Positions 55,739 through 64,000 of a DNA stretch of 64,000 nucleotides are shown here, one piece after another (within the stretch, counting starts at the first letter, position 1; each line of letters begins with the position of its first letter). Origin of the DNA: Herbiconiux gentiana (GTDB taxonomy: Bacteria; Actinomycetota; Actinomycetes; Actinomycetales; Microbacteriaceae); assembly GCF_024978135.1 (NCBI RefSeq), contig NZ_JANTEZ010000002.1, positions 648,507-712,506 on the forward strand, written 5' to 3'. The position numbers and the translations under genes were made by a program. The notes beneath the pieces were generated by a model, which was not told the origin of the DNA, made no database searches, and was given only the letters and a program-made list of their open reading frames with translations.

Positions 55739-56572
55739 TCATCCTTTCACTCCCGATCCGAGGTCGTTCGACACGAAGTAGCGCTGGAACACGATGAACA
55801 GCGCGACCACCGGGGCCGCGAGCACCACCGCGCCGGCGAGGATCGCGCCGAAGGGGTTGTCGGTCGACGCTGCGACCGTGGAGATGTAGTTGGCGAGCGA
55901 CACGGCGAGCGGCTGCAGCGACGCGTCCTTGGTGATGAGGAACGGCCAGAGGAACTCGTTCCAGGGGCCGATGAAGGTGAGCAGCACCGCCGTGACGAGC
56001 GCCGGCCGCACGAGCGGCAGCGCCACGCTCCAGAGCAGGCGCAGCTCGCCGGCCCCGTCGATGCGGGCCGCCTCGAACAGCTCCTTCGGCAGCTGCAGGA
56101 AGTACTGCCGGAAGATGATCACCGCGGTGGAGTTGATGGCGAACGGCAGGATCATGCCGAGGTGCGTGTCGGCGAGACCGTAGTCGCGGGCGATCAGCAC
56201 GTACAGCGGGATCTGCAGCAGCTGGAACGGGATGACCTGCACCAGCAGCACGAGCGCGAACGTCGCCTTGCGACCCCGCCACTCCAGCATCGCGAGGGCG
56301 TAGCCGACGAGCAGACCGAACACCACGGTGCACAGCAGCACCCCGCCGGTGAAGATGCCCGAGTTGACCAGTCCGCTGACGAGGTCGATGCGCTCGTTGA
56401 CGTTCACGAAGTTGTCGAACGAGAGGTTCGAGGGGTTCGGGAACGCCCCGGCGAGCGTCGGGTCGGGCTTGGTCTGCAGCGCCCCGACCACCATGTAGTA
56501 GAAGGGGAACAGGAACACCACGGCGCCGAGCGCGAGCACGACCCCGCGCAGCACGGTCTGGAAGCGGCTCAT
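55739..56572 (-). CDS. Carbohydrate ABC permease (MalG-like)
   Basis: The 277-aa inner-membrane permease has six helices, starting VLRGVVLALGAVVFLFPFYYMVVGAL. The cytoplasmic EAA loop ELFEAARIDGAGELRLLWSVALPLVRPAL is the docking site for the ATPase. Its start overlaps the stop of the upstream permease by four bases. It pairs with the MalF-like subunit; no ATPase gene is nearby, so a shared MsmK-type ATPase encoded elsewhere probably powers the importer. Confidence 0.94.
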   Translation of the reverse strand: MSRFQTVLRGVVLALGAVVFLFPFYYMVVGALQTKPDPTLAGAFPNPSNLSFDNFVNVNERIDLVSGLVNSGIFTGGVLLCTVVFGLLVGYALAMLEWRGRKATFALVLLVQVIPFQLLQIPLYVLIARDYGLADTHLGMILPFAINSTAVIIFRQYFLQLPKELFEAARIDGAGELRLLWSVALPLVRPALVTAVLLTFIGPWNEFLWPFLITKDASLQPLAVSLANYISTVAASTDNPFGAILAGAVVLAAPVVALFIVFQRYFVSNDLGSGVKG

Positions 56573-57450
56573 GACTCCCTCTCCCCGACGAAGCGGTTCT
56601 GGATGAACGCGATCACGAGCACCCCGAGCACCAGCACGATGCCGATGGCCGACGCCACGTCGGGCTGGCCCTGCTGGATGCCCAGCTGGTACATCATCAG
56701 CACCGGCGACGCCGAGGCGCCGTTCGGCCCCCCACCCGCGGTGAGCAGGTAGGGCTCGGTGAACAGGTTGGCGCCGGTGACGGTGGAGATCAGCAGTACG
56801 AGCAGCGTGGCCGGCCGCACTCCCGGCACGGTGACCGCGAAGAACTGGCGGATCTTCCCTCCCCCGTCCATCTCGGCCGACTCGTAGAGCTCCTTCGGCA
56901 CGTTCTGCAGCGCGGCGAGGTACAGCAGGATGTAGAACCCCAGCTGCTTCCACGTCACGTACAGGGCGATGATCGGCATCGCCAGCTTGTCGTTGATCAG
57001 CCACGACGGGTCGGGCGCGAGCGGCCCGAGCAGGCTGTTCACCAGCCCGTTGCCGTTGAACAGGAACAGCCACACCGCCACCACCGCGACACTCGCCGTG
57101 ACGTAGGGCACGTAGTAGCTGACCCGCAGGAAGGTGCGGGCGTGCACCACGCGGTTCAGCGCCGTCGCGAGCAGCAGCGCCAGCACCACGGTGAGCGGCA
57201 CGTTGATGATCAGGAAGATGCCGACGTTGCCGAACGAGCGGATGACCGCGGGGTTCGAGAAGGCGGCGACGTAGTTGTCCAGTCCGACGAAGGGGCGGGC
57301 CGGTTCCGCGCCGGGGGCGGCGAAGAAGAAGTCGTGGAAGGAGATCCACACCGCGTAGACGATGGGGAACGCGAACACGACCATCACGAACGCCAGGTAC
57401 GGCGAACTGAACAGCAGGCCGAGCGGCTGCCGGCCGAGGATGCGCTTCAT
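56569..57450 (-). CDS. Carbohydrate ABC permease (MalF-like)
   Basis: The 293-aa permease has six hydrophobic segments, opening QPLGLLFSSPYLAFVMVVFAFPIVYAVWISF. The EAA-like loop is ELYESAEMDGGGKIRQFFAVTVPGVRPATL. It is the partner of the MalG-like subunit (4-bp overlap) and follows the binding-protein gene by nine bases. Together they import the oligosaccharide bound by the lipoprotein encoded upstream. Confidence 0.94.
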   Translation of the reverse strand: MKRILGRQPLGLLFSSPYLAFVMVVFAFPIVYAVWISFHDFFFAAPGAEPARPFVGLDNYVAAFSNPAVIRSFGNVGIFLIINVPLTVVLALLLATALNRVVHARTFLRVSYYVPYVTASVAVVAVWLFLFNGNGLVNSLLGPLAPDPSWLINDKLAMPIIALYVTWKQLGFYILLYLAALQNVPKELYESAEMDGGGKIRQFFAVTVPGVRPATLLVLLISTVTGANLFTEPYLLTAGGGPNGASASPVLMMYQLGIQQGQPDVASAIGIVLVLGVLVIAFIQNRFVGERES

Positions 57451-57459
57451 CAGCGCCTC

Positions 57460-58776
57460 CTACGGCTGGCTGGCGAGGGTGTCGATGCTCGCTGCCGCGT
57501 CGTCGAGCGCCGTCTTCACGTCGCCCTCGCCGAAGATGACCGACTTGCTCCAGGCGTCGCGGAAGGTCTGCATCATCTGCACCGTGTTGGGGCCGGACGG
57601 CACCTCGACGGTGCGGCTGGCCTGGTCGCCGAAGGCCACGTAGGCCGGGTTGGCGGCGAAGTAGTCGGCGTAGACGGTCGGCAGGTCCTGACGCAGCGGC
57701 ATCTGGCCGGTGGCCTCGAGGAACTGGCCGTCCTGCTCCTGGCTTGTCGCGAACTTCAGCACCTCCCATGCGGTGCCCTTGTTCTCGCAGGCGGAGAACA
57801 GGCCGATGTTCTTCGCATCGCTGAAGGTCCAGGTCTTGTCGGCGGGGGTTCCGTCGGGCGTCGGCACGGGCACCGAACCGAAGTTCACGCCGTCGTAGAC
57901 CGAGATCGCCCACGGGCCCACGATGGCCATGGCCGACTGCGCGTCGGCGAAGGAGTCGCCCTGGTACTGCTCCTGGCCCGAGAGGCCCTGGGCGTAGAGC
58001 TCGCGCCAGAAGTCGGCCACCTCGTAGCCTGCATCGTCGGCGAAGGTGGCCTTGCCGTCCTCGACGAGCTGGGCGCCCTCGGTCGCGGCCGCGTAGAGCG
58101 GGTAGAAGTCGAACTGCATCTGGAAGAACTCGCTCGTGGGGGCCGGCTGGATCGCGTACGGGGCGACCCCCGCATCCACCAGCTTCTTCGAGGTCGCCAG
58201 GAAGTCGTCGTAGGTCGACAGCGGCGGGTTCTCGGCGTCGATGCCGGCCTTCGCGAACAGGTCCTTGTTGTAGAAGATCACCACCGGGTTCGACTTCCAG
58301 GGGAATTGGAAGTAGTCTCCGTCGGCGTTCTGGTACTGCTTCGCGAGGTCGCCCGAGCGCTCCTCGATGTAGGAGGCGCCGTCGGGGAAGTCGGACAGAT
58401 TCACCAGCCCGCCCTGCTTCTCGAACTGGCCGACCGCGCTCGGCGCGGTGTTCAGCACGAGGCAGGGGGCGTTGCCCGCGGTGATGGCGGCGCCGATGAC
58501 CTCTTCGCTCGACTTGCCGGCGGGGATCTCCTGGGCGGTGACCTCCTCGTCGGGATGCTCGGCGTTCCAGGCCTCGACCATCTGCTTGCCCCAGCCCACC
58601 TCGGCCTCGTTGTTGGAGTACCAGATGGTGATCGGGCCGGTCGCGGTCAGGTCGTCGGAGGCCGCACCGCCTCCGCCGCCCGAACAGGCGGTGAGGGCGA
58701 GACCGGCCGCCACGGTGGCGGCGAGGGCGATGGTGCGGCGAGGGGTGATCCTCCTCGACACTGAGGGGTTGTTCAC
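57460..58776 (-). CDS. Sugar-binding lipoprotein of the ABC importer
   Basis: The 438-aa extracellular binding protein has a lipoprotein signal (RRTIALAATVAAGLALTAC, Cys about 32) and a Gly-rich linker. The binding fold follows: GPITIWYSNNEAEVGWGKQMVEAWNAEHPDEEV, YFQFPWKSNPVVIFYNKDLFAKAGID, ...TYDDFLATSKKLVDAG. It is of the family-1 oligosaccharide type. The GTG at 58776 is preceded by AAAGGAG. It is the first gene after the LacI regulator in the locus. Confidence 0.92.
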   Translation of the reverse strand: MNNPSVSRRITPRRTIALAATVAAGLALTACSGGGGGAASDDLTATGPITIWYSNNEAEVGWGKQMVEAWNAEHPDEEVTAQEIPAGKSSEEVIGAAITAGNAPCLVLNTAPSAVGQFEKQGGLVNLSDFPDGASYIEERSGDLAKQYQNADGDYFQFPWKSNPVVIFYNKDLFAKAGIDAENPPLSTYDDFLATSKKLVDAGVAPYAIQPAPTSEFFQMQFDFYPLYAAATEGAQLVEDGKATFADDAGYEVADFWRELYAQGLSGQEQYQGDSFADAQSAMAIVGPWAISVYDGVNFGSVPVPTPDGTPADKTWTFSDAKNIGLFSACENKGTAWEVLKFATSQEQDGQFLEATGQMPLRQDLPTVYADYFAANPAYVAFGDQASRTVEVPSGPNTVQMMQTFRDAWSKSVIFGEGDVKTALDDAAASIDTLASQP

Positions 58777-58834
58777 GATGTGCTCCTTTCGTGGCGGCGT
58801 CGTCGCCGCTGTTCGGTGAGCCCGGGAGGGCGGT

Positions 58835-59899
58835 TCAGGGGGTCGGCGCGGGGCCGGTGGAGGCACGCGTGACGAGCCGTGCCGGAGGCAGCTCGACGTC
58901 GTCGGACGCACCCGTGGCGATGAGCTGCAGCAGGGTCCGCGCCGCCTGCTCGCCCCAGACGAGCGGGTCGGAGCGCACCGAGGTGACGGAGGGGAAGACG
59001 TAGCGGGCGAGCTCGGAGTCGTCGAAGCCGGCGACGGACAGCTCGCGGGGCACCTGCAGCCCGCGCTCGTGCGCGATGCCGATGCCGGCGATGGCCATCG
59101 GGTCGTTGCCGAACACGATGGCGGTGGGCGGCTCGGCGAGGTCGAGCAGACGGCCGGTGGCGGCCGCGCCCTCGGCCGCGGTGAAGTCGGTCTCGACGAC
59201 GATCGGTGCCGGGCAGCCGGCCTCGGCGAGCGCACCGGCGAAGGCCGCGTCACGGCGCGTCGCGTGCATCATGCGGCGGGGGCCGATCACGTGGGCGATG
59301 CGGCGATGGCCGAGCCCGGCCAGGTGGTGGGCCAGCTCGACGACGCCCGCGGTGTCGTCGAGCACGACCGAGGGGTACGGATGCGCGGTGCGGCCGGCAT
59401 CGTCGGCCGACGCCCGGGCGGCGTGCCGTGCATCCGGATCACCCAGCGTGACGGCCGGCATGCCGAGCGACTGCAGCAGCGGGATGCGGGGGTCGTCGTG
59501 CCGGAGGTCGGTGAGGAACATGCCGTCGACGCGGGCGTCGGAGGCGAAGGTGCGGTAGACCGTCTGCTCGTGCGCGTCGTCGCCCACCACGCTGAGCACG
59601 AGGGCGCGCCCTTCGGCGGAGAGCACGCGCTCCACACCCGCGATGAACGAGGGGAAGAAGGGGTCGGCGCCGAGGATCTCGGGGTCGCGGGCGATGACGA
59701 GCCCGAGGGCGTACGAGGTGCGGGTCGAGAGCGAGCGGGCGCTGAGGCTCGGCCGGTAGTCGAGCTCGCGGGCGACGTCGAGGATGCGGTCGCGCGTGTC
59801 GGGCGAGACGCCGGGACGGTCGTTGAGGGCGAACGAGACGAGGCCCTTGCTGACGCCGGCCGCTCGCGCGACGTCGGTGATCGTGGTCTTGCGCCCCAT
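58835..59899 (-). CDS. LacI family repressor
   Basis: The 354-aa repressor has the N-terminal HTH and hinge (TTITDVARAAGVSKGLVSFALNDRPGVSPDTRDRILDVARELDYRPSLSARSLS) and a periplasmic-binding-like sensor domain. ATG 59899 is preferred over a GTG at 59908 because GAGGAGG precedes it at the right distance and would overlap the longer start. Operator-like sequences containing ACCGGTTTAG occur twice just upstream (59937-59970), so autoregulation is likely. It presumably controls the downstream sugar-uptake genes on the same strand. Confidence 0.93.
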   Translation of the reverse strand: MGRKTTITDVARAAGVSKGLVSFALNDRPGVSPDTRDRILDVARELDYRPSLSARSLSTRTSYALGLVIARDPEILGADPFFPSFIAGVERVLSAEGRALVLSVVGDDAHEQTVYRTFASDARVDGMFLTDLRHDDPRIPLLQSLGMPAVTLGDPDARHAARASADDAGRTAHPYPSVVLDDTAGVVELAHHLAGLGHRRIAHVIGPRRMMHATRRDAAFAGALAEAGCPAPIVVETDFTAAEGAAATGRLLDLAEPPTAIVFGNDPMAIAGIGIAHERGLQVPRELSVAGFDDSELARYVFPSVTSVRSDPLVWGEQAARTLLQLIATGASDDVELPPARLVTRASTGPAPTP

Positions 59900-59936
59900 C
59901 TTGCCCACCTCCTCGTGGTCGTCGTCTCGCGGCTTG

Positions 59937-59970
59937 AACCGGTTTAGGAGCCAAACTATACCGGTTTAGT
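59937..59970 (-). promoter_or_regulatory. Twin LacI-type operators
   Basis: GAACCGGTTTAG and TATACCGGTTTAG share the core ACCGGTTTAG and lie 22 bp apart (cores at 59938 and 59960). Each is centred on CCGG, as usual for LacI-family sites. They lie 38-60 bp before the LacI start codon. Confidence 0.65.
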
Positions 59971-60107
59971 CGTCCCCCGCAAGGGGGGCACGGCGTGGTG
60001 AGGGTGGACGACACGGTTCGCGGAGGCTGTGAGAATCCCCGAAGTCGTGATAGGGGCGTCGGTTACGATCATGTGCTGACCCCCGCCCCACACCGAAGGA
60101 CAGCCGC

Positions 60108-61382
60108 GTGAACGAGACCTCCCGACGCCCCCGGCGCCTGAGCTCAGGCCCCGTGCGGCACGGCCGACTGGTCACGTCGTCCCCCGTCGCCACCGCCCTC
60201 AAGGGGCTCGCAGTGGTCGCCGCCGTGGCCCTCGTGAGCGTCGGCACGATCACCGCCTACGCCGTCAGCAGCGTCACCTCGCAGTTCAGCGCGAACGCCG
60301 TCGACATCAACAACGGCGAGGCGGCCCCGGCGGCACCGCCGCTGCTCTCGGCCTTCGAGGGCGGGTTCAACATGCTCGTCATCGGCACCGACAACGACCC
60401 GAACCAGGGCGACAGCTTCGGTGAGCGAGACGCGACGCTGAACGACGTGAACATCCTGCTGCACGTCTCGGCCGACCACCAGAACGCCGTGGTGGTGAGC
60501 CTGCCCCGCGACCTCGTGATCTCGCACCCCGACTGCCAGGACCCGGAGACGGGCGAGACCTACGACGCCATGAGCGCCCAGCCGCTGAACGACGCGTACG
60601 CGCGCGGCGGCATCGCCTGCGTCGTCAACACGGTCTCGACCCTCACGGGGCTCTCGATCCAGTACGCCGCCGCGACCTCGTTCGACGGCGTGATCGAGAT
60701 GACGAACGCGGTCGGCGGCGTCCCCGTCTGCCTCACGGCCCCCATCTTCGACGCCGACTCCGGGCTCGACCTGCCCGCGGGCACCAGCGTCATCGAGGGC
60801 CAGATGGCGCTCGCGTTCCTGCGCAACCGGCACGGCGTGGGCGACGGCAGCGACCTGTCGCGCATCGGCTCGCAGCAGCAGTACCTCTCGTCGCTCATGC
60901 GCACCATGAAGAGCGCCGACACGCTCAGCGACCTCGGCAAGCTCTACGGGCTCGCCCAGGCTGCCGCCTCGAACATCAAGCCGTCGCAGTCGCTCGCGAG
61001 CCCCGACGCCATGGTCTCGCTGGCGCTGACGCTGAAGGACGTCGATCTGAACAACATCGTCTTCGTGCAGTACCCCACGGTCGAAGACCCCGACGACCCG
61101 AACAAGGTCGTGCCGGCCGAGTACCTCGCCGACGCCATGTTCGCCAAGATCACGGCCGACCAGCCGTTCACCCTCGGCGCCGACTCGGCCTCGACGGGAT
61201 CGACGGTCGTCGCGGATCCGGCCGCGACCCCCGCGGCGCCGGCGCCCGATGCCACGGCGGCGCCCGACGGGTCGACGGCGGCGCCCACCACCGCGCCCGT
61301 CGAGGCGGCGCCCGAGGTGATCGAGGGGCTCAAGGGTCAGACGGCGGCGCAGCAGACCTGCGCGAACCCGAACGACAACTGA
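60108..61382 (+). CDS. LytR-CpsA-Psr family wall ligase
   Basis: Membrane-anchored transferase that links secondary polymers such as teichoic acids or arabinogalactan-like chains to peptidoglycan. The 424-aa protein has a cytoplasmic basic N-terminus, one membrane helix (GLAVVAAVALVSVGTITAYAVSSV), then the LCP domain: FNMLVIGTDNDPN, DVNILLHVS, VVVSLPRDLVI, YARGGIACVVNTVSTLTGLSIQYAAA, FLRNRHGVGDGSDLSRIGSQQQYL with conserved Arg/Asp residues. A Pro/Ala-rich tail (residues 365-410) is typical of actinobacterial members. The GTG at 60108 follows AAGGACAG. Confidence 0.93.
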   Translation: MNETSRRPRRLSSGPVRHGRLVTSSPVATALKGLAVVAAVALVSVGTITAYAVSSVTSQFSANAVDINNGEAAPAAPPLLSAFEGGFNMLVIGTDNDPNQGDSFGERDATLNDVNILLHVSADHQNAVVVSLPRDLVISHPDCQDPETGETYDAMSAQPLNDAYARGGIACVVNTVSTLTGLSIQYAAATSFDGVIEMTNAVGGVPVCLTAPIFDADSGLDLPAGTSVIEGQMALAFLRNRHGVGDGSDLSRIGSQQQYLSSLMRTMKSADTLSDLGKLYGLAQAAASNIKPSQSLASPDAMVSLALTLKDVDLNNIVFVQYPTVEDPDDPNKVVPAEYLADAMFAKITADQPFTLGADSASTGSTVVADPAATPAAPAPDATAAPDGSTAAPTTAPVEAAPEVIEGLKGQTAAQQTCANPNDN

Positions 61383-61505
61383 GGGCGGCCGGGGGCGGCG
61401 CGGCCCCCGGGTGCGATGGCGGCTGCCTCGATCTCAGACCCGGGTACCACCGCGATGAGCCCGTGGTCTGATGAGCGGATGCGCGTCGCTGCGTAGCGTC
61501 GAAGC

Positions 61506-62003
61506 ATGACGACTTCGACCCCCTCCACCGACCAGACCACCACCGGCCCCGCCGCCTCGACCGCCGCCTCCGCGGACCAGACCACCGCGACGGACCAGAC
61601 CACAGCGGTCATCCCGCGTGACGAGGTGGACACCACGGGTGCCCGCCCCGCCGGCGGCACGCCCGGGTACGGTACCCCCGGGTACGGCGCGCCCGCCTTC
61701 CCCGGCCAGCCCGTCGCGGCCCAACCGGCATCCGTTCTGCCCGCCCAGCCGCGCACGAACGTGCTCGGCATCATCACCCTCGTGCTCGGTGTGCTCGGCT
61801 TCGGGCTCGTGCCGGTGATCACCGGCCAGATCGCCCTGAACCAGATCAAGCGCACCGGGGAGGACGGCCGCGGGCTGACGCTCGCCGGCCTCATCCTGGG
61901 CTACGTGACCCTGGCCGGCTGGCTGATCGTGGCCTTCTTCTGGGTCGCGGTCGCCGGGCTGGCCGTGATCGGCGCGGCCGCCGGATCGGGCTACGGCTAC
62001 TAG
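61506..62003 (+). CDS. DUF4190 membrane protein
   Basis: The 165-aa protein has a 70-residue Thr/Ala/Pro-rich cytoplasmic N-terminus with repeated GTPGYG-like units. Two membrane helices follow (VLGIITLVLGVLGFGLVPVITGQIALNQI and LTLAGLILGYVTLAGWLIVAFFWVAVAGLAVIG). This pair with the intervening 'G.IAL.Q..R' turn is the DUF4190 signature. Function unknown. It is convergent with the DUF2207 gene. Confidence 0.85.
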   Translation: MTTSTPSTDQTTTGPAASTAASADQTTATDQTTAVIPRDEVDTTGARPAGGTPGYGTPGYGAPAFPGQPVAAQPASVLPAQPRTNVLGIITLVLGVLGFGLVPVITGQIALNQIKRTGEDGRGLTLAGLILGYVTLAGWLIVAFFWVAVAGLAVIGAAAGSGYGY

Positions 62004-62060
62004 CCCCCACGGCCGGCGGCCCTGCGACTGGCGGCCCTGCGGCTGACGGCCGTGGGCTAC
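62002..62060. terminator. Hairpin between convergent genes
   Basis: CCCACGGCC (62006-62014) pairs with GGCCGTGGG (62048-62056); flanking TAGC/GCTA extends the stem with a bulge. The loop is 33 nt and the hairpin includes the DUF4190 stop codon. It probably terminates the plus-strand transcript. Confidence 0.5.
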
Positions 62061-62095
62061 CGGCCCCACAGACCGGGGCGGGGGGCTGAGTCGGG

Positions 62096-64000
62096 TCAGA
62101 CTCCCCCGCCCCCACCTCCGCCGCCTCCGCCGCCCGAGGAACCGCCCCCGCCCGAGAACCCGCTCGAGCTGCTCGACGAGCTGCCCGAGTAGGCGGAGGC
62201 CGTCGTGGAGCTGAGCGACGACATGCTCGACGCGAACAGGGCCGCGTTGAAGCCGCTCGAACCCCCGTACCACTCGGGCTGGCTGCCCAGGCTCTCGTAG
62301 TAGGTGCCGAGCACCTTCGCCCATTCGGTCTCGAGGTTCAGCAGCACCGCGTAGGGCAGCAGCTTCTCGTAGAGCTTCACCACCTGCCCCCAGTCGGGCG
62401 CGTCGACTCCGGTGCGCAGGGCACCCTCGGGGCTCTGCAGCACCCGGAACCGGTCCTCCTCGGCCCACCTGACGTACATCTCGATGCCCGCGACGTAGTC
62501 GCGGAGCTCGGCACCCTTCTGCGTCAACGGCGTGCGGAACGCGATGATGCCGGTGAAGATCACCAGCACGATCAGCAGGGGGATGAACAGGAACGGCAGC
62601 CCACCCCCCAGGCCCGCCTCGCCGGTGAGCACCCCGGCCACGAGGCCGACCACTGCGAGCACGATGGCCGCGATCAGCAGCAGCGAGCCGATGCCGGTGA
62701 CGCTGCGGCCGAGATAGCCCTCGGTCTTGGCGCGCTTGCGGGTCTGCTGCAGCACGGCGTAGATCGACTTCGCCAGTTCGGAGTCGCGCTTTTTCAGTTC
62801 GCGCCAACTGCCGGGGGCGAGCTGCGGGCCGAACAGCGCCGACGCGAGCTCACGCTCGTGCGGGTTCAGGCCGTCGGCCGAGCGCAGCTGCAGCCAGTAC
62901 TGCGTCGACCGGCCGAACAGCCCGGGCTCGCTCTGCTCGACGATCTGCAGCACGTGCCGCACGGCGTAGTCGACGAACGAGGCGGCCGCGGCGCGGGTGG
63001 TGCGCTTCGTCACGACCGAGGCGATCAGCAGGTCCTCGCCCCGGGGCGGGGTGTACTCCGGCACGATCACCGGGCGGCCGGGCGTGTCGCGCAGGCGGGT
63101 GAGCCGGTAGACGAGCGCGGTGACCGCCGTGGCGACCGCGAGCAGCACCGCGATGAGCTGCAGCCAGCCCGAGGGAGCCGAGAGGTAGCCGGTCTCGCGC
63201 TCGGTGAAGGTGTGCGGGGCGAAGGCGATGCCGATGGTGACGTTGTCGCCGGCCGCCAGGTTCTGGTTGTCGGTGGTGAAGACGGCGGCGCCGTCGGCCT
63301 GCGACTCCACGATCTCGCAGGGGGTGCTCGACCCCTCCTCGCCCACGAAGCAGGCGGTGTCGCCGGTGAGGGCGTCGACGAGCTCGGGGGCGATCACGGT
63401 CGTGGTGCGGTGCTCGGCGAAGGGCTGCTTCCAGAGGGTGCCGTTGGTGTCCCAGTAGAACTCGTCGTCGTCGGTGTCGGGGAAGTAGGCCGTGACGTCG
63501 CGCTGGGTGTAGGTGAGCACGTAGGTCTGCTCGCCGTGCACGTAGTCGTCGCCCGCGATCGTGATCACGAGGTTCTCGTCGTCGGTCTCGGTCTCGTACT
63601 CGCGCGGGGTTCCGTCGGCATCGGTGACCGAGAGCAGCTCGAGGTCGGTGGGGTGGCCCTTGTAGACCCGCGGGATCGCGCGCTGGATGCCGCGGTTCTG
63701 GTCGGTCTCGGGAAAGCGCGCCACGAAGGTCTCGGTGGTGCGGAGGGTGGAGTGGCCGGTGTCGTCCTGGGCGAGCTCGTAGGTGGCGTCGAAGGAGTCG
63801 AAGGTGAAGTCGTTGACGCCGCGGGGCACGGCGGCGAGCGGGGCGGGGGCCTCGGGCGCGGCGAGCAGGGCGGATGCCGCGACTGCGGCGGGGAGCTCGG
63901 CCGCGAGCGCGGGCTCCGCCGCGAGGGCGGGCTCGGCCGCGAGGGCGGGCTCGGCCGCGAGCGCGGGCTCGGCCGCGAGCGCGGGGGTGGCCAAGTCGGA
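62096..64000 (-). CDS. DUF2207 membrane protein (5' end beyond window)
   Basis: Partial gene; the frame is open to the window edge, so the start and signal peptide are outside. The visible 630 residues comprise Ala/Glu/Pro repeats (EPALAA units), a folded extracytoplasmic domain (NDFTFDSFDATYELAQDDTGHSTLRTTETFVARFP... FPDTDDDEFYWDTNGTLWKQPF), a membrane helix (WLQLIAVLLAVATAVTALVY), a cytoplasmic domain, two more helices (GIGSLLLIAAIVLAVVGLVAGVLTG and LPFLFIPLLIVLVIFTGIIAF) and a C-terminus of Ser/Gly-rich sequence ending in a run of glycines. The layout and the motif HRTTTVIAPELVDAL match DUF2207. Function unknown. Confidence 0.85.
   Translation of the reverse strand, partial: SDLATPALAAEPALAAEPALAAEPALAAEPALAAELPAAVAASALLAAPEAPAPLAAVPRGVNDFTFDSFDATYELAQDDTGHSTLRTTETFVARFPETDQNRGIQRAIPRVYKGHPTDLELLSVTDADGTPREYETETDDENLVITIAGDDYVHGEQTYVLTYTQRDVTAYFPDTDDDEFYWDTNGTLWKQPFAEHRTTTVIAPELVDALTGDTACFVGEEGSSTPCEIVESQADGAAVFTTDNQNLAAGDNVTIGIAFAPHTFTERETGYLSAPSGWLQLIAVLLAVATAVTALVYRLTRLRDTPGRPVIVPEYTPPRGEDLLIASVVTKRTTRAAAASFVDYAVRHVLQIVEQSEPGLFGRSTQYWLQLRSADGLNPHERELASALFGPQLAPGSWRELKKRDSELAKSIYAVLQQTRKRAKTEGYLGRSVTGIGSLLLIAAIVLAVVGLVAGVLTGEAGLGGGLPFLFIPLLIVLVIFTGIIAFRTPLTQKGAELRDYVAGIEMYVRWAEEDRFRVLQSPEGALRTGVDAPDWGQVVKLYEKLLPYAVLLNLETEWAKVLGTYYESLGSQPEWYGGSSGFNAALFASSMSSLSSTTASAYSGSSSSSSSGFSGGGGSSGGGGGGGGGGGV
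63895..63990. repeat. 18-bp tandem repeats encoding EPALAA
   Basis: About five copies of an 18-bp unit, each encoding EPALAA. Each repeat ends in an AxA motif like a signal-peptidase site. The frame is preserved. The repeat continues to the edge of the window. Confidence 0.85.

Overview
The window is chromosomal DNA from a very GC-rich actinobacterium. Frequent GTG starts, dense ATGA or GTGA gene overlaps, several starts that look leaderless, LacI/GntR/AraC regulators and an LAxTG-type wall-anchor motif fit the Microbacteriaceae (the Herbiconiux, Leifsonia and Microbacterium neighbourhood). The genus cannot be fixed from the sequence. There are no rRNA or tRNA genes, insertion sequences, prophage genes or CRISPR arrays. 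About 57 protein genes are supported.

Layout. 0-7.6 kb: gap, a GlxA-type regulator divergent from an EamA exporter, an RNA methyltransferase, corA, a SAM methyltransferase and mntH with an operator-like palindrome across its start codon. 7.6-14.8 kb: beta-propeller protein, an HTH/PIN toxin-antitoxin pair, a YbjQ-type protein, a PPOX flavoprotein, a wall-anchored SGNH hydrolase, Lrp divergent from a HisC-like aminotransferase, and a YitT membrane protein. 14.8-17.4 kb: a DUF3800 gene with a promoter-plus-hairpin RNA element pointing at its 3' end, a 63-aa membrane protein, SseB and an MntR/DtxR regulator that probably controls mntH. 17.4-27.4 kb: an accessory catabolic block with two flavin reductases, an orphan solute-binding lipoprotein, an MFS transporter, GntR, two flavin-dependent monooxygenases (NtaA-like and RutA-like), an asparaginase-like protein and AraC. 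It looks built to open an N- or S-containing compound with reduced flavin and then cleave an amide. 27.4-34.3 kb: pdxY, then the overlapping operon nrtR-nadA-nadB-nadC-cysteine desulfurase for de novo NAD synthesis. 34.4-40.2 kb: Fic protein, aldo/keto reductase, a second DUF3800 locus (gene decayed, RNA element kept), small lipoproteins and a NagD-type phosphatase. 40.2-47.2 kb: amine oxidase plus semialdehyde dehydrogenase operon, amidohydrolase, aldo/keto reductase, MFS. 47.2-52.1 kb: a GntR regulator, a ribbon-helix-helix regulator with a palindrome array in its own promoter, DUF4097, a DrrAB-like ABC exporter and an FBP protein. 52.2-59.9 kb: an oligosaccharide uptake and phosphorolysis locus (LacI, binding protein, two permeases, GH130, a large secreted protein). 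60-64 kb: LytR-CpsA-Psr ligase, DUF4190, DUF2207 (cut by the window edge).

The most interesting items are the two DUF3800 loci. Each has a sigma70-like promoter with a 17-bp spacer and a bulged GC hairpin ending 13-15 nt before the gene's stop codon, on the opposite strand. Next come the RHH promoter whose operator fills the -35/-10 spacer, tandem duplications at gene ends and junctions (nadA/nadB, pdxY, the 63-aa gene with two DnaA-box-like 9-mers), and a dispersed, strongly over-represented GCATCCG/CGGATGC word.
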